DNA of 64,000 nucleotides, from assembly GCA_019240115.1 (NCBI GenBank), contig JAFAYV010000056.1, positions 62,001-126,000 on the forward strand, given 5' to 3'. This document shows, in pieces, positions 1-9,525 of the stretch. Origin of the DNA: Solirubrobacterales bacterium. GTDB taxonomy: Bacteria; Actinomycetota; Thermoleophilia; Solirubrobacterales; Solirubrobacteraceae. The position numbers and the translations under genes were made by a program. The first letter of the stretch is position 1. Each line of letters opens with the position of its first letter. Below the pieces are notes generated by a model that was given only the letters and a program-made list of their open reading frames with translations, had not been told where the DNA came from and made no database searches.

Positions 1-1221
1 CTCGGCGCCCGGCGCGACGGGTCGCTCGTGGCCAAGGAGCTCGACTGCTGGGTGGACACCGGCGCCTACGCCGACTGCGGCCCCGGCGTGGCGACCAAGC
101 TCGGCTACGCCGGCGTGGGCCCGTACCGCATCCCGCACGTCCGCGTCGATGCGCTCGCGATCTACACCAACCTGCCGCCGAACGGCGCCTATCGCGGCTA
201 CGGCGCGATGCAGTCGATCTGGGCCTCCGAGCGCACGATGGACGTGCTCGCCGCCGAGGTCGATCTGAGCCCGCTCGAGCTGCGACGACGCAACCTCCTG
301 CGCGACGGCGACCGCTTTGCCACCGGCGAGGTCATGCACGACGTCCAGTTCGAGCGCTGCCTACAGGCGGCCGCCGACGCCGTCGACTACGAGCGCGACC
401 CCCGCGGCAAGGGTCTGTGCGTCCTGCTCAAGGGCATGCAGACCCCCAGCCGCGCCGCCATCTCGGTGCAGCGCGCGCCCGTCGGCTACGTCATCCACAC
501 CGCGGCCACCGAGATGGGGCAGGGGATGCGCCGGTCGCTGCAGCTTCTGGGCGCCGAGCTGCTCGGGTGCGAGCCGGGGCAGATCGAGATCGCCGCGCCC
601 GACACCGACACCTCGCCCTACGACACTCGCACGACCTCGAGCCGCACCACCCATATGATGGGCCGCGCGCTCGAGGAGGCGGTGCGCGACCTGCGCACGA
701 ACAGCAACGAGCGCGGGTACGGCGAGATCCGCAACGAGGGCGGGCTGGACCCCGACAGCGGGCAGGGCATCGCCTCGACCCACTGGCATCAGGGTGCCGC
801 CGCCGCGCGGGTGACCGTCGACGAGGAGACCGGCAAGCTGACGGTCGACCACCTCCACGGCGTCGCCTACGCCGGGCGGATCGTCAACCCCGAGGGGGCG
901 GCGCTGCAGAACGAGGGCGCGTTGCTGATGGGGCTGGGCACGACGTTGTTCGAGGCGATCGAGTTCGCCGATGGGCAGGTCGCCAACGCCAACCTGTCGG
1001 ACTACAACCTGCCCGCGACCGGCGATCTCCCGACGCGCTTCACGCACGAGATCATCGAGCGCGAGGGCGCCGACGTGCACGGCCTCGGCGAGACCGTGCT
1101 GCCGCCGGTGCCCGCGGCGATCGGCAACGCGCTGTTCTCGCTCGGGCTGGACGTCGCCGAGCTGCCGATCTCGGCCGAGCGCGTGCTCGCCGCCGTCGAC
1201 GCCCGCCGGGAGCGCTCGTGA
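1..1221 (+). CDS. Xanthine dehydrogenase / CO dehydrogenase large (molybdopterin-binding) subunit family, C-terminal part (5' end outside window)
   Basis: Frame open from base 1 (LGARRDGSLVAKELDCWVDTGAYADCG...); motifs PPNGAYRGYGAMQS, ATEMGQGMRRSLQ, GIASTHWHQGAAAA, ETVLPPVPAAIGNA typical of the Mo-hydroxylase large subunit. Confidence 0.9.
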   Translation, partial: LGARRDGSLVAKELDCWVDTGAYADCGPGVATKLGYAGVGPYRIPHVRVDALAIYTNLPPNGAYRGYGAMQSIWASERTMDVLAAEVDLSPLELRRRNLLRDGDRFATGEVMHDVQFERCLQAAADAVDYERDPRGKGLCVLLKGMQTPSRAAISVQRAPVGYVIHTAATEMGQGMRRSLQLLGAELLGCEPGQIEIAAPDTDTSPYDTRTTSSRTTHMMGRALEEAVRDLRTNSNERGYGEIRNEGGLDPDSGQGIASTHWHQGAAAARVTVDEETGKLTVDHLHGVAYAGRIVNPEGAALQNEGALLMGLGTTLFEAIEFADGQVANANLSDYNLPATGDLPTRFTHEIIEREGADVHGLGETVLPPVPAAIGNALFSLGLDVAELPISAERVLAAVDARRERS

Positions 1222-1685
1222 ACGTTGCGCTCGAGCTCAACGGCCGGTCGGTCGGGCTCGAGTGCGAGCCCGACGAGATGCTGCTCGCGGTGCTGCGCCG
1301 CGAGGGGCTGCGCTCGGTGCGCGCGACCTGCGGCATCGGCGTCTGCGGCGCCTGCACGGTGCTCGTCGACGGCGAGCCGGTCTCGGGCTGTCTGATGCTC
1401 GCGGCGCTGAGCGCCGGGCGACGGGTGACGACGGTCGAAGGGCTCAGCAGCGCCGATCCCGTGCCGCGGGCGTTCGTCGAGGCCCACGCCTACCAGTGCG
1501 GGTGGTGCACGCCCGGGTTCATCCTGACCGCCAAGGCGCTGCTCGCCGACAACCCCGACCCGAGCGAAGCCGAGATCGGCGAGGCGCTCGGCGGCAACCT
1601 CTGCCGCTGCGGGTCCTACGTCGAGATCGTCGCCGCCATCCGTCGCGCCGCGGCCGAGCTCGCCGGGGGCGCGCTGAGGCAATGA
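1218..1685 (+). CDS. (2Fe-2S)-binding small subunit of xanthine/CO dehydrogenase family
   Basis: GTG at 1218 overlaps upstream TGA; CGIGVCGACTVLVDGEPVSGC and YQCGWCTPGF...NLCRCGSY double 2Fe-2S motifs. Confidence 0.92.
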   Translation: MNVALELNGRSVGLECEPDEMLLAVLRREGLRSVRATCGIGVCGACTVLVDGEPVSGCLMLAALSAGRRVTTVEGLSSADPVPRAFVEAHAYQCGWCTPGFILTAKALLADNPDPSEAEIGEALGGNLCRCGSYVEIVAAIRRAAAELAGGALRQ

Positions 1686-1697
1686 AGGAGACCAACC

Positions 1698-1826
1698 ATG
1701 GCCTATGTCGTCGTCGCCAAGTAGCGCCGTCCCGGCGGGCGGAGCCTGCGCGAGGTCATCGAGGAGCTGACCGCGCAGTCGCGCGCCGAGCGCGAGTTCT
1801 ACGTGACCTTCGGCGGGCGCTCATGA
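1698..1826 (+). pseudogene. Remnant of small antibiotic-biosynthesis-monooxygenase-like (ABM) gene
   Basis: Reads MAYVVVAK*RRPGGRSLREVIEELTAQSRAEREFYVTFGGRS* in one frame; ABM-like beginning with TAG at codon 9 and apparent internal loss. Confidence 0.45.
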
Positions 1827-1839
1827 TCGCGACGCCCCC

Positions 1840-2829
1840 GTGAAGCTCCGCAACGCGTTCACCGTCCCGGCGCTCGTCGACGAGGCGTGGGCGGTGCTGC
1901 TCGACCTCGAGCGCGTCGCGCCCTGCATGCCGGGGGCCGAGCTCGATGGCGGCGACGGGGGCGAGTTCACCGGCCGGATGGCGGTCCGCATCGGACCGGT
2001 GACGAGCCGCTACCGGGGCACGGTCCGGATCGAGGAGGCCGACGCCGACGCCCGCCGCGCGGTGATACGCGCTCAGGCGCGCGACGCCTCCGGAGCGGGC
2101 ACCGCGGCGGCGACGATCGTCACCGAGATGAGCGAGGCGGGCGACGGGACGCGCGTCGAGGTCGAGACCGAGCTGCAGATCTCCGGGCCCGCCGCGCAGT
2201 TCGGACGCGGGGTCATGCAGGAGGTGTCGGCGAAGCTGATGGAGCGCTTCGCCGCCGGGCTTGCCGAGGAGATGGGCGCTGACGGGCACGCGGCGACTGT
2301 CGACGGCGCGGGCTCCGGGACGGCCGGGCCCGAGGCGGTGGGTCGCGGCGCGGGGGGACCCGGATCGGCCGCGAGCGGGGCGGCGCCTCGCGGCGTCCCC
2401 GATGTGCCGACGATCGACTGGTCGACCGCGGTGCCCGAGCGGGCGCCAACCCGCCTCGGGGCCTACGACCTGACCCCGGTCGGGCGGCTGCCGACCGGTC
2501 CCGCGGGCGATGCCGCCCTCGCCGCCGCTGGCGCCGGTCCTGCCGCCGCTGGCGCCGGTCGTGCCGCCGCTGGCGCCGGTCGTGCGGCCGCTGGCGCCGG
2601 TCGCGCCGCCGCCGGCGCGGGGGGCACATCGCGGCGCGAGCGGCGTAGCGCCGACGTGCTCGACCTCGGCGAGATCTCCCGTGGCGCGCTGCTGCGCCGC
2701 GCGATCCCGGCGGCCGCGGTGGTCGCGGTGGTCGCGGCGGCCACCGCTGGCGGGATCGTCTGCTGGCGGCGGCGGGCCGCCGCTCGTTACTCGGCTGTAG
2801 GACGGCTCCCCCGACGGCGTTTCGGCTGA
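1840..2829 (+). CDS. CoxG-like SRPBCC (CO dehydrogenase subunit G) protein with Ala/Gly repeat linker and C-terminal hydrophobic segment
   Basis: MKLRNAFTVPALVDEAWAVLLDLERVAPCMPGAEL...GPVTSRYRGTVRIEEAD; located after Mo-hydroxylase subunits; hydrophobic AAAVVAVVAAATAGGIV near the C-terminus. Confidence 0.82.
   Translation: MKLRNAFTVPALVDEAWAVLLDLERVAPCMPGAELDGGDGGEFTGRMAVRIGPVTSRYRGTVRIEEADADARRAVIRAQARDASGAGTAAATIVTEMSEAGDGTRVEVETELQISGPAAQFGRGVMQEVSAKLMERFAAGLAEEMGADGHAATVDGAGSGTAGPEAVGRGAGGPGSAASGAAPRGVPDVPTIDWSTAVPERAPTRLGAYDLTPVGRLPTGPAGDAALAAAGAGPAAAGAGRAAAGAGRAAAGAGRAAAGAGGTSRRERRSADVLDLGEISRGALLRRAIPAAAVVAVVAAATAGGIVCWRRRAAARYSAVGRLPRRRFG
2513..2625 (+). repeat. In-frame ~21-bp tandem repeat encoding AAAGAGR/P x ~5
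   Basis: Repeated gccgccgctggcgccggtcst units inside the CoxG-like ORF. Confidence 0.8.
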
Positions 2830-2959
2830 CGCGGACTGAGGTGAGACGACCGGATGTCACGCCTTCGGTCACGGGGTGGCAGCCGGAGTGTCTGGCCGGA
2901 CCGGCTTATTGGCGGCCACCCTGCACGCCTGGGGACACATGTGCGGGCTTTGACACGGG

Positions 2960-4546
2960 GTGGCCGCCGAGATGCGGGCGCGGGACCGGCGGGGTGGAAA
3001 TCGACGTGGGCCGGCGTCGGCGGTCGTCATGCGCACGCCGTACGGTCGCAGCAGCGAGAAGGCGACCGAGCGCGCCGACGCCTTCGCGCGCCGGCTACGC
3101 CACGGTGTGGGTCGACGTGCGCGGGCGGGGCGACTCCGATGGGACGTTCATCCCGTACCGCGACGACGGCCTCGACGGGGTCGACGTCATCGCCTGGCGG
3201 CCGCGCAGGTGTGGTGCGACGGGCGGGTCGCGACCTACGGCGGCAGCTACCCCGGGCAGATCCAGTGGCTGACCGCGCTGCACCGCCCGCCCGCGCTCGC
3301 GGCGATGATCGTCCTCGTCTCCCCGTCGGACCCGTTCGTCGAGGACCCCACCGGGCTGCCCGGTCCGATGCGCGTCCACTGGTATCGGATGACCGACGGC
3401 CGAGCCATGCAGTACACCGAGGCGGTCGACTGGATGGCGGTCTACCGTCATCGTCCGCTCATCGATCTCGACGAGGCCGCGGGCTTTCACTCGTCGGGCC
3501 GGCAGGAGGACTGCCGCCACCAGACGCTCGACGAGTGGTGGGAGCCGGTCCGCTATCAGCACCGCATCGGCGAGGTCGACCTGCCGGGTGCTGCACGTCT
3601 CGGGCTGGTACGACGACGAGGAGATCGGCACGCCCGCGAACTTCGCGGCGATGGCCGCCGCCGGCCGCGCCGGGCAACGGCTGCTGATGGGTCCCTGGAG
3701 CCATCGGGTCAACGCCGGCCACCAGCTCGGCGAGGTCGACTTCGGCCCCGACGCGGTCATCGACCTCTACGGCGCGATGACCGGCTTCCTCGACGAGATG
3801 GTGCGCGGCCGCGCGCCGGCGACCCCCGCCGCGCCCGCGCGACTGTTCCTGATGGGCGCCAACCGGTGGCTCGACGTCGCGGCGTGGCCCCGCCGGGCAG
3901 TAGCGAGCGCAGCTGGTACCTGCACAGCCGGCGCGGCGCCAACTCGCGGTACGGCGACGGCCGGCTGCTCGAGGCGCCGCCGGCCGGCGAGCCGGGCGCC
4001 GATCGCTTGCGCCACGACCCCGACCGCCCGGTGCCGTTCATCACCTCCGCCCTCTCGGCCCAGATCGGCGGCCCCGACGACTACGCCGGGGTCGAGACCC
4101 GCGGCGACGTGCTCGTCTACACCTCGGAGCCGCTCACCGAGCCGCTCGACGTCATCGGTCCCGTCTCGCTCGTCGCCCACGTCGCCACCTCGGCTGCCGA
4201 CGCCGACATCGCCGCCAAGCTCCTCGACGTCCACCCCTCGGGCTTCGCGCAGCGGCTGTGCGACGGCCTGACCCGGCTGCGCTACCGCGACGGGCACAAG
4301 GCTCCGGTCGCCGTCGAGCCGGACGCCGTCTACGAGATCGAGGTCGTCATGTGGGACACGGCCCAGCGCATCCTGCCCGGCCACCGGATCCGACTCGAGG
4401 TCGCCGGCTCGGCGCACCCGAAGTTCGCGGTCAACCTCGGCATCGCCGGCGACCAGGCGTCCGCCGCCGAGGGAGTGATCGCCGACAACGTCCTGCACCA
4501 CGGGGCGGCGCGGCTCGTGCTGACCGTGCTCCCCACCGACGACTAG
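2960..4546 (+). pseudogene. CocE/NonD (X-Pro dipeptidyl-peptidase S15-like) hydrolase with multiple frameshifts
   Basis: Homologous-looking segments alternate between two frames: MRTPYGRSSEKATERADAF, then GYATVWVDVRGRGDSDG, then VWCDGRVATYGGSYPGQIQ, then MLHVSGWYDDEEIGTP...WLDVAAW, then SSERSWYLHSRRGANS...VLPTDD. Confidence 0.75.
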
Positions 4547-4565
4547 ACCGCGACCTCGCGTCCCC

Positions 4566-5219
4566 TCAGTCGGGCTCGACGCCGATCCCGAGCGCCGCGG
4601 CGAGGGCCCCCGCCGAGGCGAGCACGTCGGACCAGGTCATCCGCAGCCCCCGGAGGGACGCGACGCCGATGATCCCCTCGAGCGTGGCGCCGCGAATCGC
4701 TAAGCCGTCGACCGACGCGCCGCGGAAGTCCGCCCCGGAAAGCTCGCAGTCGACCAACGCCACCCCGCGCAGCGCCGCGTCCATCCACACCGACTCGGAG
4801 AGGTTGACGCGCTGCAGCTCGACCGACCCCAGGGTGGCGGCGGCGAGCGTCGCGAGCGCCATCGAGCAGTCGACCATCCGCAGGTCGCGGATCTCCGCCC
4901 GGCCGAGATCGATCCCGACGAGCCGCGAGCCGCGGATGTCGACCCGGCGCAGCCGCGCCTCGCGGACGACGAGGTTGGACAGCTCGCAGTCGCGCAGCAC
5001 GACGTCGACGAGCTCGACGGAACGCACCGCGTCGGCGTCGAAGCGGACCCCGCGCAGCTCGGTCTCGCGGGCGCGCACCCGCGCCGCCGCGATCACCGCG
5101 CCGTCCCCCTCGTCGCTCCCGTCGATCCGGACGCCCTCGAGCTCGATCCGGTCGGCCCCGGCGAGCGCCTCCGGCGTCGCGGTCAAGAGCTCGGGGAGGT
5201 CGGGCGCGAGCGGCTCCAT
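4566..5219 (-). CDS. Pentapeptide-repeat-like protein
   Basis: MEPLAPDLPELL...; quasi-repeats LRGVRFDADAV, LRRVDIRGSRLVGIDLGRAEIRDLRMVDC, LSGADFRGASVDGLAIRGATLEG. Confidence 0.75.
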   Translation of the reverse strand: MEPLAPDLPELLTATPEALAGADRIELEGVRIDGSDEGDGAVIAAARVRARETELRGVRFDADAVRSVELVDVVLRDCELSNLVVREARLRRVDIRGSRLVGIDLGRAEIRDLRMVDCSMALATLAAATLGSVELQRVNLSESVWMDAALRGVALVDCELSGADFRGASVDGLAIRGATLEGIIGVASLRGLRMTWSDVLASAGALAAALGIGVEPD

Positions 5220-5227
5220 CTGAGCGC

Positions 5228-5941
5228 CTACCAGCCGGGCAGCGCGAGGCAGCGGAAGGCCTCGCACGGGCCGCCGCCGTCGGGATCGGCGCGCAACGCG
5301 CGCTCGCGCACCGCGGCCGCGAACCGCTCGCGATCGCCGGGCGCCTCGATCGCAAACGAGGTCTGAAACTGCGACTCGTGGCAGAGCAGCGCCGCCAGCT
5401 TGCGCTCGACGGTGTCGGCGACCGCGACGAGCCGATCGGGCTCCTCGGCGCCGAACAGCAGCAGCTCGCGCGGGCGCCAGGGATCGAGTCCGCGCGCGGC
5501 GAGCTCGCGCGCGGCGCGCGGCTCCCGGGCGGCGAACAGCGCCCCGACGACGAGCCGCCCGACGATCGCGTGGTCGGGGTGCAGGTCGTAGAGCCGCCAG
5601 GGGTCGTGGGTGATCACGACCTCGGGTCGCAGCTCCCGGATCGCCGCCGCCAGCTCGCGCACGAGCTCGGGGTCCTCGGTCAGCTCGCCGTCGCGCCGGC
5701 GCAGGAAGCGGAGCTCGCCGATTCCGAGCACGCGCGCTCCCGCGCGAGCCTCGACCTCGCGCCGGTCGCGGAGCGCCGCGTCGGAGAGCTCGGGGTCGTG
5801 CGAGCCCATGGAGCCGTCGGTGACGACGATCAGGGTCAGCGCCGCTCCCGCGTCCGCCCACCCGGCGACGGTCGCGCCACAGCCGAACTCGCAGTCGTCG
5901 GCATGGGCGGCCACCACGAGCGCCGCCGCCGGTGCGCTCAT
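5228..5941 (-). CDS. PIG-L family (MshB-like) deacetylase
   Basis: AAHADDCEFGCGATVAGW...VVTDGSMGSHDP...DLHPDHAIVGRLV zinc-deacetylase motifs. Confidence 0.9.
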   Translation of the reverse strand: MSAPAAALVVAAHADDCEFGCGATVAGWADAGAALTLIVVTDGSMGSHDPELSDAALRDRREVEARAGARVLGIGELRFLRRRDGELTEDPELVRELAAAIRELRPEVVITHDPWRLYDLHPDHAIVGRLVVGALFAAREPRAARELAARGLDPWRPRELLLFGAEEPDRLVAVADTVERKLAALLCHESQFQTSFAIEAPGDRERFAAAVRERALRADPDGGGPCEAFRCLALPGW

Positions 5942-6789
5942 CCGGCCGTCACCTCGACGCGGCGCAGGGGCGCCGGTTCGCCTCCGAGCTCGAGCTTGTA
6001 GCGCTCGCGGCCGCGCAGGAAGTCAAACCGCGCCAGCCCGTCGCCGATGGCGCGCTCGACGAGCGCCGCCACGAGGCAGATCCCCGGCGACAGCGCGCCC
6101 GCGGCCGGGTCGAAGGCCATGTTGTAGAGGTAGAACGTCTCCCGCGTCTGAAAGCCGAGGGTCGCCGCCAGCGGCGGAGTGTCGGCGGCGTCGGCGGTCT
6201 CGAGGAGGTCGAGCCGCAGCACTCCGCGCTCGAGCATCGCGGCGGCGACCTCGCGCATGTACCGCTCGATCGCCGGCGACAGGAACGATCCCTTCGGCCC
6301 TCCCGCGCGCCGGTGCAGCGCGAAGAACGTCGCGAGGTCGTCCTCCAGGCTCGCCGCGTCGGCGCTGCGAAGCACCGCCCCGGGACGCTCGCGCTTCAGC
6401 CGCCGGCGCTTGCGCGCGAGCTCGTGGCGAGGATGGCCGCGCAGCCCCTCGCGGTAGCGCTCGACGCTCGCGGGCAGGACGAGCACCGGCACCGGCTCGT
6501 CGTCGCCGGCGCGCACCCCGAGGCCCGCCGAGCCGGCCGCGGCCTGCAGCGCGTCGGCGAAGCCGTCCTGCGGCCGCGCGTTGTCGACCCGCAGGCGGCG
6601 CCACCCCGGGAACGCCACGCCGAGCGCCTCGAGCAGCGCCCGGGCCGCGACCGCCCCGCGCCCGGGCGCGACCACCGGTCCCGGGTAGTCGGTGACCTCG
6701 CGGCTGCCGAGGAAGCTCACCACGCCCGCGTCGTCGCAGCGCAGCGCGGCGACGCCGACGAGCTCGTCCCCGTCGGCGAGCCGCAGCAC
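5938..6789 (-). CDS. GNAT-fold acetyltransferase (CelD/BioF2-like); true start may be upstream
   Basis: LARKRRRLKRERPGAVLRSADAASLEDDLATFFALHRRAGGPKGSFLSPAIERYMREVAAAML...FLRGRERYKLELG. Confidence 0.75.
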   Translation of the reverse strand: MLRLADGDELVGVAALRCDDAGVVSFLGSREVTDYPGPVVAPGRGAVAARALLEALGVAFPGWRRLRVDNARPQDGFADALQAAAGSAGLGVRAGDDEPVPVLVLPASVERYREGLRGHPRHELARKRRRLKRERPGAVLRSADAASLEDDLATFFALHRRAGGPKGSFLSPAIERYMREVAAAMLERGVLRLDLLETADAADTPPLAATLGFQTRETFYLYNMAFDPAAGALSPGICLVAALVERAIGDGLARFDFLRGRERYKLELGGEPAPLRRVEVTAG

Positions 6790-6956
6790 GGCGAGCCGCC
6801 CAGAGCCGAGCTGCTCCCACCAGGCCCGCTGGAGCTCGGGATAGGCGAACGGATGCGGGTCGGGGATCCGCGCCAGTACCTCGTGCCACGCCCAGAGCGC
6901 CCACTCCTCGTCCGGCGCATTACGCTCCGGCGAAATCGATCACGGGAGAGGCGAGT

Positions 6957-7448
6957 ATGACCACCGAGACCACGACCACGGCGGCTGCCGTCGCCGACGC
7001 CGGCGCCGCGCTGAGCCGGCTGCGGTCGATCGTCGAGCGCGTCGACGACGCCGATCTGCACCGCGCGCACCGCGACGGCGGCTGGACCGTCGCGCAGGTG
7101 ATCTCGCACATCAACGTGTGCATCGTGCTGTGGCTCGGTGATCTGCAGCGCCTGCGCGACGACCCCGAGCTGCGCTTCTTCTTCCGCGAGGAGGTCGGCC
7201 ACGACGCGACCGGATATCCGCCGCCGACGGTGGCGCTTGCGCTCGCCCAGCTCGACAGCACCCGGCGGTCGATCGCGCACTCGATCCCTGCCACCGCGGA
7301 TGACCTGCTCGCACGCGCGGTCGAGATCCCCGACCTCGGGACGATGACGGTCGCCGAGTGGACGCCGCTGATCCTCGGGCACGCGGCCGGCCATGTCGAC
7401 CAGGCCGTCGAGATCCTCACCGATCGCGACGCGATGCCGGGGGCCTGA
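6957..7448 (+). CDS. DinB-family / maleylpyruvate-isomerase-like protein
   Basis: RDGGWTVAQVISHINV...EWTPLILGHAAGHVDQAVEI. Confidence 0.75.
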   Translation: MTTETTTTAAAVADAGAALSRLRSIVERVDDADLHRAHRDGGWTVAQVISHINVCIVLWLGDLQRLRDDPELRFFFREEVGHDATGYPPPTVALALAQLDSTRRSIAHSIPATADDLLARAVEIPDLGTMTVAEWTPLILGHAAGHVDQAVEILTDRDAMPGA

Positions 7449-7449
7449 G

Positions 7450-8469
7450 ATGCGCGCCGCGGTGCTGACCGGCGTCGAGCAGGTGGAGCTGCAGGAGCGC
7501 CCCGACCCCGAGGCCACGCCGGGCTGGGTCGTCGTGCAGGTCGAGTCGGCCTCGATCTGCGGCACCGACGCCCACCAGTACGAGGGCCGGATCGACACGC
7601 CGTTCCCGCGCGTGCCCGGGCATGATTTCCCCGGGCGCGTGCAGACCGTCGGCGAGGGGGTCGACCCCGACCTCGTCGGCGCCCCGGTCGCGGTCAAGCC
7701 GTCGCTGCCGTGCGGCGAGTGCCCCGAGTGCTCGGCCGGCCGCCTGCTCGACTGCCCACGCAAGAAGCTGATCGGCCTGTGGTCCGACGGCTGCATGGCC
7801 GAGCAGGTCGCGGTGCCGCGCGTCAACCTCGTGCCCCGGCCGGACGGCGTCGAGGCCTGGCAGGCGTCGCTGCTCGAGCCGCTCGCAGTCGGCCTGAACA
7901 CCGTCGACCGGCTCCAGATCCGCCTCGGCGAGACGGTCGTGGTGCTCGGTCAGGGCCCGATCGGGCTCGCCCTGACGCGCCTGTGCGCGCTCTCGGGCGC
8001 GGGACGGCTGATCGTCACCGACGCGCGCCCCGAGCCCTTCGCGATCGCGCGCGACTGGGGCGCCACCGACTGCGTCAACGTCGCCGAGACCGATCCGGTC
8101 GAGGCGATCAAGGAGCTGACCGGTGGCGCCGGCGCCGACATCGTCATCGAGACCTCGGGCTTCCCCGCCTCGTCGGAGATCGTGCTCGACTGCGTGCGCA
8201 AGGAGGGTAAGGTCGCCCACATCGGCTGGGCCAACGACCTGCCGCCCCTGCCGGTCATCCCGCTGATGGCCAAGACCCTGACCCTGTTCGGCATCGGCGG
8301 CAACGGCGGCCGCGGCCAGTACGAGCGCAGCATGGAGCTCGTCCGCGCCGGGCGGGTCGAGCTCGAGCCGCTCGTCACCCACCGCTACGCGCTCGACGAC
8401 ATCGCCGAGGCGTTCCACACCGCCTCGACGAAGAGCAGCGGGGCGATCAAGGTCATCATCAGCCCCTGA
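7450..8469 (+). CDS. Zinc-dependent alcohol dehydrogenase (MDR family)
   Basis: CGTDAHQYEG, CGECPECSAGRLLDC structural Zn site, VVVLGQGPIGLAL Rossmann motif. Confidence 0.93.
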   Translation: MRAAVLTGVEQVELQERPDPEATPGWVVVQVESASICGTDAHQYEGRIDTPFPRVPGHDFPGRVQTVGEGVDPDLVGAPVAVKPSLPCGECPECSAGRLLDCPRKKLIGLWSDGCMAEQVAVPRVNLVPRPDGVEAWQASLLEPLAVGLNTVDRLQIRLGETVVVLGQGPIGLALTRLCALSGAGRLIVTDARPEPFAIARDWGATDCVNVAETDPVEAIKELTGGAGADIVIETSGFPASSEIVLDCVRKEGKVAHIGWANDLPPLPVIPLMAKTLTLFGIGGNGGRGQYERSMELVRAGRVELEPLVTHRYALDDIAEAFHTASTKSSGAIKVIISP

Positions 8470-8479
8470 CGGGGCCGGC

Positions 8480-9388
8480 TCAGCCGGCGGCGCGCTTGAA
8501 CGGGTCGGGCGGGAACCAGCCGCGCTCGATGATCTGGCTGGCCCATCCGTCGGCGAGGTCGACGACGCGGGCGAGCTCGTCGCCGATCGCCTCCCGCGCC
8601 GGGACCATCGTCCGGTCGGTGGCCACCTCGATGGACTCCCGCAGCTCGATCCCCTCCCGCGTCAGCGCGCCGTCGGCGACGAGCCCGCGCTCGGCGAGCA
8701 CCGCCATCGCGGCGTCCATCGCGTCTTGCGACCAGGCGCGGGTGCCGGTGTACTCGAACGGGTCGTAGCCGACCCACAGCTCGGTCAGCAGGTTGGCCTG
8801 CAACCCGTCGACGCCGGCGGCGACGCAGGCCGCGAGATGACCGTCGCCGCGCGCCTCCCGCAGCATCACGCACGCGTGCCACAGCTGCCCGAGCTCCTCC
8901 CGCGGCCAGGCAAGCCCGCGCAACCCGGCGAACAGAGCCCGCCCGGCCGGCTCGATCGCCTCGGAGCCCCGGCGCAGGATGGCGACGGCCTCCCCGCATT
9001 CGGCGGGCGACCCGAGCGCCTCGCGCAACCCGGTGACCGCGCCGGTCTCGCGCGCGCGCCGGATCTCGGCGAGGCCGCACGTCTCCCGCGCCCCGTCATA
9101 GAGCTGCCCGAGCGCGCCGGGCTCGAACACGGCGAAGGCGGCCGCCACCACTGCCGGGTCGGGTTCGCCCATGACGCACGCGCGCGACCACACGTAGCCG
9201 CCGAGGAAGTCGAGACCGAGCGCCGCATAGCCGTCGTAGGCGGGCTCCGCCCACCAGCAGATCGCCGCGATCGGCTCGATCGCGTCGCGCAGCAGCCGCG
9301 TCTCCGAGCGCTGGCTCGCGGCGGGACCGGGCGCCACGGGCGCTTCCCGGGGCGCGAAGAACATCTCGCGTGCTTCGGCGTAGTTCAC
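8480..9388 (-). CDS. SCO6745-type conserved actinobacterial protein
   Basis: EPIAAICWWAEPAYDGYAALGLDFLGGYVWSRACVMGEP...; GTG start at 9388. Confidence 0.65.
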   Translation of the reverse strand: MNYAEAREMFFAPREAPVAPGPAASQRSETRLLRDAIEPIAAICWWAEPAYDGYAALGLDFLGGYVWSRACVMGEPDPAVVAAAFAVFEPGALGQLYDGARETCGLAEIRRARETGAVTGLREALGSPAECGEAVAILRRGSEAIEPAGRALFAGLRGLAWPREELGQLWHACVMLREARGDGHLAACVAAGVDGLQANLLTELWVGYDPFEYTGTRAWSQDAMDAAMAVLAERGLVADGALTREGIELRESIEVATDRTMVPAREAIGDELARVVDLADGWASQIIERGWFPPDPFKRAAG

Positions 9389-9525
9389 GCCCGAGATTGT
9401 TTCACCGCGGGCGGTTTTCGCGTCAGCTGGCGAGACCGTGAGACACCAGGAAGGCACAAGCGACCATGAGCGAGCTCGAGGCGATCCGTCCGACGGCGCC
9501 GATCGAGATATCGACCTGAGCGACC

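Noticed and set aside
361-1080. Long minus-strand ORF opposite the Mo-hydroxylase gene
   Set aside because: High-GC shadow ORF; the plus-strand frame has unmistakable family motifs.
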